Position numbers and translations under genes: made by a program. DNA of 38,999 nucleotides from an uncultured Flavihumibacter sp. (GTDB taxonomy: Bacteria > Bacteroidota > Bacteroidia > Chitinophagales > Chitinophagaceae): the NCBI GenBank assembly GCA_946482545.1, contig CAMLRX010000035.1:1-38999 (forward strand), written 5' to 3'. Shown one piece after another: positions 16,603 to 24,690 of the stretch; position 1 is the stretch's first letter, and each line of letters starts with the position of its first letter. Below the pieces are notes generated by a model, which saw only the letters and a list, made by a program, of their open reading frames with translations, did not search any database and was not told the DNA's origin.

Positions 16603-17457
16603 TTATGGTTGGATAAACAATCCGGCAATTACCAATACATCCGCTTTAGAAAGTGGTTCATCAAAAGCTTCGGTAGCGGCGCTCATAGAAATATTACCGC
16701 CCACACCCGCCAGTGTAGTAATGTTCACGCCTGCCTGGGAAACATTGTTCTCTCCAGCGTACACTGCGTCGATGGCCGGGAAACCGCTATCGTTCGCTCC
16801 TGTGATCCAGGGTTTCTGGGCAGAAGCGGCAGGAACCACTGCTTTGCGCATCACCCTGATGTGCGCTGCGTGCCTTGCTTCCACGGAATGGATATTCAAT
16901 GCAGCGGTGAGGTAAGCCCCTCCTTTCGTCAATTCTTTTGCGCGTCCCTTGTAAGCGCGTACGCCCGTATCTTCAAACGCCTGTGCCACAGTAAGGAATG
17001 TGGCATAGTTCCCATAAACGTTTCCGAAAGTGGGGTTATTCGTAAACATAAAAGTTGGCTTCGGTACTACGGCGGATGCACCACCCACCGAAGTAATGAC
17101 CGTTTTCAAGAAATTCACGTGTGCTACCTCATCATTCTTGATCTTGGTGATGGCCTGTGTTGGCGCACCGGCGGGGATGGAGGTACTTGAGGTGGCAAGC
17201 GCCTGTGTATAAAATTCCGCTTCGAGGTATTCCAGCGTTAAAGCATAGTTGAGAATTTCCAATACGGCGGCATTGTTGGAAGACTGTGCATAGGTTTTTT
17301 TGAAGAAAGAGCCCAGCGCCACCGGAACCGCAGCCAAAGCAACTTTACCGCTGAGTCCCATGAATTCACGGAGTGCGGAGCGGCGCGATGCCATTTTATC
17401 CTGTACTTCCGGATCTACCTGCTCTTCGATTACACCGATAATATTTTGAAGGTTCAT
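16603..17457 (-). CDS. Exported ferritin-like protein (Ferritin_2 type), second of pair
   Basis: A 284-residue protein with a long N-terminus carrying a Tat-like signal: SRRSALREFMG (24-34), then a hydrophobic stretch GKVALAAVPVALGSFF and TYAQ. The mature part has four-helix iron/carboxylate motifs of the Ferritin_2/desiccation-related type: LEYLEAEFYTQAL (75-87), NDEVAHVNFLKT (108-119), FEDTGVRAYKG, and VEARHAAHIRVM. The set E, ExxH, E, ExxH would support a di-metal site. It lies 29 bases downstream of the paralogue and is surely cotranscribed with it. What it oxidises or stores is unknown; members are often linked to stress or desiccation. Confidence 0.85.
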   Translation of the reverse strand: MNLQNIIGVIEEQVDPEVQDKMASRRSALREFMGLSGKVALAAVPVALGSFFKKTYAQSSNNAAVLEILNYALTLEYLEAEFYTQALATSSTSIPAGAPTQAITKIKNDEVAHVNFLKTVITSVGGASAVVPKPTFMFTNNPTFGNVYGNYATFLTVAQAFEDTGVRAYKGRAKELTKGGAYLTAALNIHSVEARHAAHIRVMRKAVVPAASAQKPWITGANDSGFPAIDAVYAGENNVSQAGVNITTLAGVGGNISMSAATEAFDEPLSKADVLVIAGLFIQP

Positions 17458-17486
17458 AACAATTAAGTTTAGTGTGGATGATTAAA

Positions 17487-18185
17487 TCAGGCGAGGTTAT
17501 TGGCGCTCACTTTTGTTTTCAGATAGGCGTTGGCGATGGCAACCACTTCTTTAGGCGCCATGGCCATATCCATGCCGTTGGCATCGGTGGAATCGGCGAA
17601 AGTGCCGTTGGTGATGAGGTCGCGGATATAAGCCGCATGGCGGGCCTCTACGGAAACGATCTTTCCGGCGAGCACAAGGAAATCACCATTGGTAAGAATA
17701 TTTCCCGCGCCGTTATAGGCGGAAACGCCCAGGTCCTCAAATGCCTTTGCCGTAGCGAGGATACTGGCCCTGGAACTGAAATTGACCGCGGAGAAATTTA
17801 CTTCGAGGGAAGCGATGGCATTTGTATTGAGCGCGGCCTTAAAGAATTCGCGGTGCGCAATTTCGTGGTCGCGGATATCTTTCAGTAATGCCTGTTCCCC
17901 TGCGTTAAAGATGGTGCCGAAGCTGGCGCTGGCCGCCACCTGTGTGTAGAAAGCGGCTTCCAGTTGCTCCAACGCATAGGCATAGTTGAGCACACCCGTA
18001 TCGCCACTGCCTACATCAACGGCGTCATCCATGTTGTTGTCGTCATCTTTGTCGCAGGAGGAAGCAAGCACAGCAATGCCTGCGGCTGCGCCCGCATAAC
18101 CGAGGAACCTTCTCCTGGAATGTTTGTTCGTTGCGTGTTGGTTCAGGGCAAAAGGGTCCTGATCCAAGAATTGCGTGTTGGACAT
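17487..18185 (-). CDS. Exported ferritin-like Tat lipoprotein, first of pair
   Basis: A 232-residue protein with a twin-arginine motif SRRRFLGYAG (23-32) and a hydrophobic core ending in VLASSC. Cys44 is thus a likely lipid site of a Tat-exported lipoprotein. An acidic linker (DKDDDNNMDDAVD) follows. The ferritin-like helices have EQLEAAFYTQ, DHEIAHREFFKA, FEDLGVSAYNG and VEARHAAYIRDL, the same ligand pattern as the neighbour except that the last helix has Y in place of the second His (HAAY vs HAAH). Tat export suggests folding with cofactor in the cytoplasm. It is the first gene of a two-gene operon whose promoter must lie in the long upstream non-coding stretch. Confidence 0.87.
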   Translation of the reverse strand: MSNTQFLDQDPFALNQHATNKHSRRRFLGYAGAAAGIAVLASSCDKDDDNNMDDAVDVGSGDTGVLNYAYALEQLEAAFYTQVAASASFGTIFNAGEQALLKDIRDHEIAHREFFKAALNTNAIASLEVNFSAVNFSSRASILATAKAFEDLGVSAYNGAGNILTNGDFLVLAGKIVSVEARHAAYIRDLITNGTFADSTDANGMDMAMAPKEVVAIANAYLKTKVSANNLA

Positions 18186-18352
18186 ACTTATTTTTTTAGA
18201 ATGATGAAATACGGGGAACCGGTTACAACACCGGAGCAGGGTTTGCTTTGGATGATATACGGTGGGAGATTTGGTTTGGATTTAACATTTAAAGTTTTTT
18301 TCGGGTTTGGTTAGCGTGATTGCACGGATACCCGCAGCGTTTTTTCCTCCGA

Positions 18353-18376
18353 CCTGTGCCACCGAGGTGGTTTCCG
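18353..18376 (-). repeat. Dispersed repeat family B, copy 1
   Basis: On the minus strand this reads ggaaaccacctcggtggcac followed by agg. The copy at 25866-25890 has ggaaaaccacctcggtggca followed by ccgg. Both are preceded on their strand by gcggatg at a similar distance, so the shared unit is probably about 35 bases. Confidence 0.6.
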
Positions 18377-18801
18377 ATTCCCTTCATCCGCTATTTTCTC
18401 CGTAACTAATAGGTGTAAAAACGGATTGAAGACAATTTGCTGGAATCAGTATTTTTCGGGATTAGCCATCGTTGAAAACACGGTTTCGGCGAATGTATTT
18501 TTCTGAAGTAGTGTAAGCTGTTCGTGAAATGATTATGACTACTTGGGAGAATTTTTATTTCACGCTACGACAAAATACGCTGTTAAATAGCTAATGGCTG
18601 TTGGTGTTTATAATGTTTATTTCGTTTGTCACTTACTGTGATTTTTTCACTTTCCGAAAAGAAAAAAGCGCAGCCAATAATAATTTCAACAAGAAATTAA
18701 ATCAAACCCCAACGTTGCGTCGCCAGAAACAAATTTATCACGGGGGAAATAAAAACAAAAAGCCCCGTACCTTTCAAACAGCTACTTCCCAATAATTAAG
18801 G

Positions 18802-18908
18802 CCTTGCGTCCTTGCTCCTGCGAGGAACGAAGCAGTGCGACTTTGCGTGAAACGAAGCAGTGCTCCTTTGCGCTGCGCAGTGCGAAGCACAAAGCAGTTG
18901 CGTGAAAA
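18802..18908. repeat. Dispersed repeat family C, copy 2 (expanded)
   Basis: Starts ccttgcgtccttgctcctgc and ends ttgcgtgaaaaaa, the same borders as the block at 312-350, but it is stretched to about 107 bases. The inner unit aacgaagcagtgc occurs at 18826-18838 and 18851-18863, with further pieces (gcagtgcgaagcac) after it. It ends three bases before the aminotransferase stop codon. Confidence 0.55.
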
Positions 18909-18910
18909 AA

Positions 18911-20119
18911 TCACCCTAACGCCTCCACCGCCCGCACAATCACCTCGCAAGCCGCCACAATCTCTTCTTCGGTAATACTAAGCGGCGGCCCGATCCGCAA
19001 ACACTCCGGTGCAAAAAGAAACCAATCGGTTAGCACCCCATTCTCTATACAGTAATCGATCACTTTTTTATTGGTATCGAAGGAATCGAATTCGATGGCG
19101 AGCCACAATCCTTTGCTGCGCACCGCTTTGATGCGGGGGTGCTTCAGGTTGGTGAGGAACAGGGCTTCTTTCTCCGGGATATCCTGCATATACCCTTCTT
19201 CTATCAAAGCTTTCATCCCGGCGTAGCCGGCCGCACAACATACCGGGTGACCACCAAACGTGGTGATATGCCCCAGCACAGGATTCTCTGTTAACGTCCA
19301 CATATTTTTATGGGAAGAAACAAAGGCACCAAGGGGCATTCCGCCACCCAGGGCTTTACCCAGCAATAAGATATCGGGTACAATCCCATATTGTTCAAAG
19401 GCCCATAAAGTACCTGTTCTGCCGAAGCCGGCCTGAATCTCATCCAGTACCAGCAGGGTTCCGGTAGCGGTGCATTTTTCGCGAAGCGCCTGCATCCATT
19501 CGAAGGAAGGCGCTTTGACGCCAGATTCAGCCTGGATGGTTTCCGCAAATACCGCCGCTACATCTTCGGTTATATGTTCCAGTGAGGAATGGTCGTTGTA
19601 GTTCAAATGAAGAATATCCGGCAGCAACGGACGGTAAGCGTTCCGCCAGTATTCATCGCCTATCATGCTCAGCGCACCTTGTGTACTACCATGATAGCTT
19701 TTGTTGAAAGCGATGATTCGGGTTCTTCCGGTAACTCGCTTGGCAAGCTTCATCGCGCCTTCTGTGGCTTCCGCACCTGAATTGGTGAAATAAACCGAAT
19801 CCAGCGAAGCTGGAAGGTGGTTGGCCAGCAATTCGGCATACGCCACCTGCGGCGTTTGCACGAGTTCACCATATACCAGCAGGTGCATGTAGGTTTCCGC
19901 CTGTTCTTTTACGGCTTGCACCACAGCGGGATGGCAGTGGCCAATGTTGCATACACTGATACCGGCGATCAGGTCGGTATAAGTTTTGCCATCGGCATCC
20001 CATAAGGTACAGCCGCTTGCTTTCACCACATCTATCGCCAGCGGCGCGGGCGAAGTTTGCGCTACGTGTTGCAGGAACAACTGTCTTTTTCCCAGGGCTT
20101 TTACTTTCAATGCGTCCAT
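18911..20119 (-). CDS. Class-III PLP aminotransferase (acetylornithine/4-aminobutyrate type)
   Basis: A 402-residue fold-type I PLP enzyme. The PLP lysine is K255 in LLLGKALGGGMPLGAF, and D226 in VLDEIQAGFGRTG binds the pyridine nitrogen. FTNSGAEATEGAMKLAKRVT (111-130) and YHGSTQGALS (142-151) are phosphate-binding and substrate-side motifs. The ArgD/GabT/OAT group uses an omega-amino donor and 2-oxoglutarate, but no arginine or GABA genes are nearby to fix the substrate, so I give no symbol. It is divergent from the carbonic anhydrase gene with 67 bases between the starts. Confidence 0.9.
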   Translation of the reverse strand: MDALKVKALGKRQLFLQHVAQTSPAPLAIDVVKASGCTLWDADGKTYTDLIAGISVCNIGHCHPAVVQAVKEQAETYMHLLVYGELVQTPQVAYAELLANHLPASLDSVYFTNSGAEATEGAMKLAKRVTGRTRIIAFNKSYHGSTQGALSMIGDEYWRNAYRPLLPDILHLNYNDHSSLEHITEDVAAVFAETIQAESGVKAPSFEWMQALREKCTATGTLLVLDEIQAGFGRTGTLWAFEQYGIVPDILLLGKALGGGMPLGAFVSSHKNMWTLTENPVLGHITTFGGHPVCCAAGYAGMKALIEEGYMQDIPEKEALFLTNLKHPRIKAVRSKGLWLAIEFDSFDTNKKVIDYCIENGVLTDWFLFAPECLRIGPPLSITEEEIVAACEVIVRAVEALG

Positions 20120-20186
20120 GCGGCAAAGTTGCGCTATTTATTGGTTTTCTTGCCTATTTTGCGTGTTATAACCAATACAAAAAGAT

Positions 20187-20699
20187 ATGCCCGTTATTTT
20201 GCCCGTGAACGGAATTGAGCCTTCTTTCGGTGAGAATTGCTTCATTGCCCCCAATGCCACGATTGTGGGAACGGTAGTTATGGGCAACGATTGCAGCATC
20301 TGGTTTAACGCCGTGATCAGGGGGGATGTGAACGCCATTTATATGGGCAATAAGGTAAATGTGCAAGATGGTGCGGTGATTCATTGCACTTACCAGAAAA
20401 CAGCTACTAAAATTGGTAATAGTGTTTCTATAGGGCACAACGCGATTGTACACGGCTGTACGGTAGAAGACAATGTCCTGATTGGGATGGGCGCAATTGT
20501 GATGGACAATGCCGTGATCGGAAACCATTCCATAATAGCGGCAGGCGCAGTGGTGCTGGAAGGTACTATTGTGGAACCCGGATCCGTTTACGCCGGTGTT
20601 CCTGCTAAAAAAGTAAAAGACATCTCCCATGAACTGATCCACGGGGAAATTGAGCGCATCGCCAACAATTACCTGATGTATTCGGGCTGGTTCAAATAA
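20187..20699 (+). CDS. Gamma-class carbonic anhydrase family protein
   Basis: A 170-residue left-handed beta-helix protein of the YrdA/PaaY/CaiE gamma-carbonic anhydrase family. Hexapeptide repeats run through most of the chain (ATIVGTVVMGNDCSIWFNAV; NVLIGMGAIVMDNAVIGNHS). The zinc histidines fit H66 (VIHC), H84 (IGHNA) and H89 (IVHG). IRGD (44-47) is a family hallmark. It would form a trimer with zinc at the subunit interfaces. The cytoplasmic role may be CO2/bicarbonate exchange, but many family members have weak or no activity. It is followed after 39 bases by a tiny lipoprotein gene. Confidence 0.9.
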   Translation: MPVILPVNGIEPSFGENCFIAPNATIVGTVVMGNDCSIWFNAVIRGDVNAIYMGNKVNVQDGAVIHCTYQKTATKIGNSVSIGHNAIVHGCTVEDNVLIGMGAIVMDNAVIGNHSIIAAGAVVLEGTIVEPGSVYAGVPAKKVKDISHELIHGEIERIANNYLMYSGWFK

Positions 20700-20738
20700 T
20701 AAGCACGGATGGAATTCGTTTTAAAGAAAATCCTACCC

Positions 20739-20909
20739 ATGAGAACTGTATCACATCTTTTGAAATGTACACTCCTGCTGGCCGCAACAATTCTACTGCT
20801 GGCGGCTTGTTCCCGCAAAAGTGGCTGTCCTACCAACGGAAAAAATGTTGGTGCGGAAAGACTAATGAGTGGAGAGAAGCTTCCTAAAGCAAAGAAATTC
20901 AGGGCTTAA
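20739..20909 (+). CDS. Very small lipoprotein, unknown function
   Basis: A 56-residue product with a signal (MRTVSHLLKCTLLLAATILL) ending in the lipobox LAAC, lipidated Cys24. The mature chain is only 33 residues: Cys-rich at the start (CSRKSGCP), then NGKNVGAERLMSGEKLPKAK. The ATG at 20739 puts the signal first; 20709 would add ten residues before it. It lies between the carbonic anhydrase gene and the convergent rsgA, with only 2 bases to the rsgA stop. I do not recognise a named family, although the tail GAERLMSGEK...KAKKFRA looks like a conserved motif. Confidence 0.65.
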   Translation: MRTVSHLLKCTLLLAATILLLAACSRKSGCPTNGKNVGAERLMSGEKLPKAKKFRA

Positions 20910-20911
20910 CG

Positions 20912-21838
20912 CTACCATTTTTTTTCTTCTATCGACTCCAGGATATTGTAATAGCTCACATACCTGTTTTCGGAGATGATGCCTTCAGCCACCGCGTCTT
21001 TGATGGCGCAACCTGGCTCGTTGATGTGCAGGCAGTTGTTGAACTGGCATTCGTGTAAAAGCGCGCGCATTTCCGGGAAATAGTGAGAAAGTTCCTGTTT
21101 GGGGATATCTACCAGTCCGAATTCCCTGATTCCCGGGGTATCAATTATTTTCCCACCGAAAGGCAGGTCGAACATTTCTGCAAAAGTAGTCGTGTGCATC
21201 CCCTTTCCGCTCCAATCACTTACTTCGGTGGTACGGAGGTCAAGTTCAGGGAATATCGCATTGATGAAAGTGGATTTACCTACGCCGGAGTGTCCGCTCA
21301 TTAAGGTGGTTTTATCTTTCAGCAAAGACTTTACCTCTTCCACCCCTTCATTTTTCATCACACTCATACCGGCCACTTTGTAGCCGATGGCGGTGTACAT
21401 TTCACGGAGTTCTTCCAGCAGGGCATGTTCTTTCTTCCTGTAAACATCCATTTTATTGAACACGATCACCGCGGGCACATGGTATGCTTCCGCGGCCACC
21501 AGGAAACGGTCCAGGAATCCCTGTGAGGTGCGGGGTTCCTTCAGTGTGGCGATCAGCAATACCTGGTCGAGGTTGGCCGCCACGATGTGCTGACTGAATT
21601 GTTTGTTGGGTGAACGGCGCGCAATATGGTTCCTCCGTTCATGAATATGGGTAATGGTGGCCGTTTTCTCCAGTTCATTTTCCACTTCCATATCTACCCA
21701 ATCGCCCACAGCAACAGGGTTGGTGGAAGTAATGCCATCAATTTTGAAAATGCCTTTGATCCGTGCATTCCAGGGTTCGCCGCTTTCGGTTTTGGTCTGG
21801 TACCAGGAGCCGGTTGATTTGTAAACGAGTGCTTTCAG
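20912..21838 (-). CDS. rsgA: Ribosome small-subunit-dependent GTPase A
   Basis: A 308-residue circularly permuted GTPase that acts in late 30S subunit maturation. The OB domain is N-terminal. G motifs follow in permuted order: G4 NKMD (128-131), G1 GHSGVGKST (182-190), G3 DTPG (233-236). A zinc-binding element follows with C264, C269, H271 and C277. Homologues start near MKALVYKSTGSWY. Here that point is a CTG codon at 21838, and no ATG, GTG or TTG fits. The only in-frame ATG (21916) would add 26 residues, the first of them encoded by a dispersed repeat. I therefore propose a CTG start, with moderate certainty about the exact codon. The stop lies 2 bases from the convergent lipoprotein gene. 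Confidence 0.93.
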   Translation of the reverse strand: MKALVYKSTGSWYQTKTESGEPWNARIKGIFKIDGITSTNPVAVGDWVDMEVENELEKTATITHIHERRNHIARRSPNKQFSQHIVAANLDQVLLIATLKEPRTSQGFLDRFLVAAEAYHVPAVIVFNKMDVYRKKEHALLEELREMYTAIGYKVAGMSVMKNEGVEEVKSLLKDKTTLMSGHSGVGKSTFINAIFPELDLRTTEVSDWSGKGMHTTTFAEMFDLPFGGKIIDTPGIREFGLVDIPKQELSHYFPEMRALLHECQFNNCLHINEPGCAIKDAVAEGIISENRYVSYYNILESIEEKKW

Positions 21839-21897
21839 TATGATCTGTTTTTGAAGATGAGCTGTGGAATCTGTGCCGAATCCAACGCAATCTGCAT

Positions 21898-21933
21898 AAA
21901 ATTCAACATCCAACATTCAAAATCCAAAATTCT
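21898..21933. repeat. Dispersed repeat family A, copy 2 (single arm)
   Basis: The block aaaattcaacatccaacatt followed by caaaatccaaaattc matches the right arms of the copies at 9421-9457 and 32851-32887. No inverted left arm was seen. It fills most of the gap between the batA stop and the rsgA start. Confidence 0.65.
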
Positions 21934-21934
21934 T

Positions 21935-22936
21935 TTACGGGAACTTCCGCAACAACGTGTAACGCAGTATCATCTCCAGCGCCAGCAATCCCAGCGCAAG
22001 TACCACGAATGGGAAGAATTTTTCGGTGGAACGGGTATAAGTAGTTACCTCAATTTTAGTTTTCTCCAACTTATCGATCTCCTGGTAGATGGTTTTCAGC
22101 CCTTCCTTGTCTTTGGCGCGGAAGTATTTTCCGCCCGTTTCCTCCGCGATGCGGGTGAGCAGTTTTTCGTCGATGTTTACCTTTTCGATCTGCATGATCA
22201 CGCCGCGGGAAGTTTGTTGCGGTACCGGGGCCATTCCTTCTGAACCCACCCCGATGGTATATACTTTTATGCCCAATGTTTTCGCCATTTCCCTGGCTGT
22301 GGAAGGATCTATCAGGCCGCCATTGTTTTCCCCATCGGTCAACAGGATCACGATGCGGGAAGCGGCTTTGGAGTCTTTCAGGCGGTCCAGGCTGGTGGCG
22401 AGTCCGGAGCCGATGGCGGTTCCATCTTCCAGAAATCCGCTTCTCATGCTGAAGAGCTGGTTCTTGAGGATGGCTTTATCGGTGGTGAGCGGGCACTGCG
22501 TAAAACTTTCTCCGGAGAAGATCACCAGGCCTATGCGGTCGGTAAGGCGCTGATCAATGAAGTTTGCGGCCACTTCTTTGGCGGCTTCGAGCCTGTTTGG
22601 TTGAAAATCCTGGGCCAGCATACTGCCGCTCACGTCCATACACAGCATAATGTCCACGCCTTCGCCATTGAACTGTTCTTCCGTATTCCGCTCCTGCGGC
22701 TGCGCGAGCGCCACAATAAGCGCTGCCATACCGAGTACCCTGAAAATGAAAGGCAGGTGTTGCAGGTATTGCTTCCAGGAGCGGGATTGAAAATGCTTTG
22801 TAGTGGATACCAGCAAGGTGCTTTTGCCCTGCTTCAGGGAACGGATGTACCAGAACACCATCAGCGGGATCAGCAACAGCGCCCATAACACCCAGGGACG
22901 TACGAAAACAATATGTTGCAGCCAGTCGTACAGCAC
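21935..22936 (-). CDS. batA: VWA-domain membrane protein BatA
   Basis: A 333-residue inner-membrane protein with a von Willebrand A domain. TM segments lie at about 11-30 and 62-79 and near the C-terminus. The MIDAS motif is DVSGSM (101-106), with LLTDGENNGG further on, so metal-dependent protein binding is likely. It belongs to the Bacteroides aerotolerance (Bat) group, linked to envelope stress, although the molecular role is not settled. The start codon is GTG and shares one base with the stop of the upstream gene (TAGTG), implying translational coupling. It is the last gene of the moxR operon; no batB follows. Confidence 0.88.
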   Translation of the reverse strand: MLYDWLQHIVFVRPWVLWALLLIPLMVFWYIRSLKQGKSTLLVSTTKHFQSRSWKQYLQHLPFIFRVLGMAALIVALAQPQERNTEEQFNGEGVDIMLCMDVSGSMLAQDFQPNRLEAAKEVAANFIDQRLTDRIGLVIFSGESFTQCPLTTDKAILKNQLFSMRSGFLEDGTAIGSGLATSLDRLKDSKAASRIVILLTDGENNGGLIDPSTAREMAKTLGIKVYTIGVGSEGMAPVPQQTSRGVIMQIEKVNIDEKLLTRIAEETGGKYFRAKDKEGLKTIYQEIDKLEKTKIEVTTYTRSTEKFFPFVVLALGLLALEMILRYTLLRKFP

Positions 22937-23817
22937 TATGGTTGGTTGTTTAAACTTTTAATAATGTGGCGGATGCTGCCAATATGCGTGCTGTGCTCGT
23001 TCGGCGCCGGTTCATACTTCGCGAACTTCACCAGGTTGCAGGTACGCAGGGTTTGCGCCAGCAATTTATAATCATCCTCCGGCAAAGGCGTTTTCTCCAC
23101 ATCCAGCAGCAGGTCGTAAGTTGTTTTTCCGAACGCGTTCCAACCGAATTTCCTTTTCAGGAAAATGCGGAAAATGTAGGTCAGCCGTGTGTACCGTTCT
23201 TTTACCGGCATCTCCTCCGTTTCCAGGTCGTCCAGCAATTTCATGGCTTCTTCGTAAGGGGAAAGGTGCTCGTACCGCTTGATGGCCGGATGCTTATTGC
23301 GGTTCTTTCTCCACCAGAAAAAGATGAGCACGAGCGCCAACAGACTGGCAACCCCGGCGATCCAGTACAACCAGTTGATGTCGCCTTTTACTTCCTGTAT
23401 ATCTTTGATATCGTGGTATTCCTGCGGAACGCCGTTGGGAGAATACGTGACTTCAACGGGAATGGAATCGGACCGGTAAATACGGTCGCCCACTTCCAGG
23501 TGAAACGGTGGGATAACCTGCCTGCCGGAATCGAAACTGGTGAGCACCAGTTCCTGTTGAAGCAGGACCATTCCGCCCTGAAAACTGGTATCTATCTTCC
23601 CCTGTTCAATCAGTTCGAAACCTGGAAGCGAATCGGCGATGGGAAAACCGGGAATCGAATTCCGGTCGCCGGTAACGGATACGTTTAAACGAAATTGATC
23701 GCCGATGAATATTTTCTGCTTATCGGATTTCGCCTGTACTTGCAACTGGGCGAATGCGGACAGGCAAATAAAGTTCAGCAGAAAAAGTGGTATATATCGT
23801 AATGGGTTCTTCAACAC
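22936..23817 (-). CDS. BatD-like membrane protein of the moxR operon
   Basis: A 293-residue protein with a signal peptide (MLKNPLRYIPLFLLNFICLS, cut after FAQ). An outer-facing beta-rich BatD-type domain follows at about 25-150 (IFIGDQFRLNVSVTGDRNSI; ELVLTSFDSGRQVIPPFHLE). One TM helix lies at about 150-170 (WLYWIAGVASLLALVLIFFW). A cytoplasmic helical tail of about 120 residues (HLSPYEEAMKLLDDLETEE) completes the chain. It is shorter than full BatD (about 550-600 residues), so it may be a reduced or merged version. It starts immediately after the DUF58 stop and overlaps batA by one base. Confidence 0.78.
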   Translation of the reverse strand: MLKNPLRYIPLFLLNFICLSAFAQLQVQAKSDKQKIFIGDQFRLNVSVTGDRNSIPGFPIADSLPGFELIEQGKIDTSFQGGMVLLQQELVLTSFDSGRQVIPPFHLEVGDRIYRSDSIPVEVTYSPNGVPQEYHDIKDIQEVKGDINWLYWIAGVASLLALVLIFFWWRKNRNKHPAIKRYEHLSPYEEAMKLLDDLETEEMPVKERYTRLTYIFRIFLKRKFGWNAFGKTTYDLLLDVEKTPLPEDDYKLLAQTLRTCNLVKFAKYEPAPNEHSTHIGSIRHIIKSLNNQP

Positions 23818-24687
23818 TTACATTCTTTTGATAAAAAACTGTTGCAGCACTTTCACATAATCCTCATCTGTTCTGATGTAAAGCAGGTCTGCGCCTGCTT
23901 TCTTAAAATGTTCCTGGCACTGTGCTTCGTTTGTGCTGAACTGTTGTTTGTAGGCGTACTGCACTTTAGCGCTGGAAGTATCTACCCAGGTGGTGGCGCC
24001 GGTTTCGGCATCTTCCACTTCCATCAATCCCACGCGCGGCAGTTCCATATCCATTTTATCATAAACCTTTATGCCGATCAGGTCATGCCTTCTGGCGGCC
24101 ACTTTCAGGGCATCTTCATATTGTTCATCCACAAAATCGCTGAGCAGGAAAGCGATGCAGCGGTGCTTCAGCATATTGTTGGTGAAACGGATTGCCTCTT
24201 CAATACGGGTACCCTTTCCTTTGGGTTCGGCGGTGAGCAGTTCCCTTACGAGGTAAAGAATATGGTCGCGTCCTTTTTTCGGGGGGATGTATTTTTCGAT
24301 CCGATCCGAAAAGAATACAGCGCCTACTTTATCCTGGTTCTTCATGGCACTGAAAGCCAGTACGGCGCATATTTCAGTGATGAGGTCCTTTTTACGGAGG
24401 TTCGAGGTACCGAAGAGGGAGCTTTTTGAAATGTCCACCATCAGCATCATCGTGAGTTCGCGCTCCTCTTCGAAAACTTTACTGTAGGGGTGACCGAGCC
24501 TGGCCGAAACGTTCCAGTCGATGAACCTGGTATCATCTCCGGCCTGGTATTCACGTACTTCTTTAAAAAGCATGCCTCTTCCTTTGAAGGCGGAATGGTA
24601 TTCGCCTGCGAAGAGGTGGTTGGTGAGCTTTTTACTTTTTATTTCGAGTTCACGAACCTTTTTTAATATGGTCTGGATGTTGCTCAT
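23818..24687 (-). CDS. DUF58 domain protein of the moxR operon
   Basis: A 289-residue soluble protein. The DUF58 signature is clear: GRGMLFKEVREYQAGDDTRF, then IDWNVSARLGHPYSKVFEEE, followed by a VWA-like fold with MVDISKSSLFG. DUF58 proteins nearly always sit beside MoxR ATPases and VWA proteins, where they are thought to be substrates or adaptors of MoxR remodelling. It lies 3 bases after moxR and directly adjacent to the BatD-like gene, so the operon assignment is firm while the exact role is not known. Confidence 0.9.
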   Translation of the reverse strand: MSNIQTILKKVRELEIKSKKLTNHLFAGEYHSAFKGRGMLFKEVREYQAGDDTRFIDWNVSARLGHPYSKVFEEERELTMMLMVDISKSSLFGTSNLRKKDLITEICAVLAFSAMKNQDKVGAVFFSDRIEKYIPPKKGRDHILYLVRELLTAEPKGKGTRIEEAIRFTNNMLKHRCIAFLLSDFVDEQYEDALKVAARRHDLIGIKVYDKMDMELPRVGLMEVEDAETGATTWVDTSSAKVQYAYKQQFSTNEAQCQEHFKKAGADLLYIRTDEDYVKVLQQFFIKRM

Positions 24688-24690
24688 TGT

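Larger units (their letters stand above)
18186..18910. other. 725-base gene-poor intergenic stretch
   Basis: Lies upstream of the ferritin-like pair and downstream of the aminotransferase. It holds one copy of repeat family B (18353-18376) and an expanded copy of family C (18802-18908). The middle (about 18400-18790) is A/T-rich. A 64-codon open frame at 18601-18795 lacks any convincing protein features. No tRNA-like fold or riboswitch was recognised by eye. Confidence 0.6.

Noticed and set aside
18601..18795. 64-codon open frame in the long intergenic stretch
   Set aside because: Low-complexity Asn/Lys-rich sequence, no conserved motif, no promoter, and the surrounding sequence is repeat-rich.
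18826..18863. Regular repeats that might suggest a small CRISPR
   Set aside because: Only two 13-base units 25 bases apart, no palindromic repeat with equal spacers, and no cas gene nearby; it is an expanded dispersed repeat.
20140..20175. Promoter-like CTATTTTGCG in the aminotransferase/carbonic anhydrase gap
   Set aside because: It is one base short of TAnnTTTG and no -33 element is at the right distance, so it was not listed as a feature.
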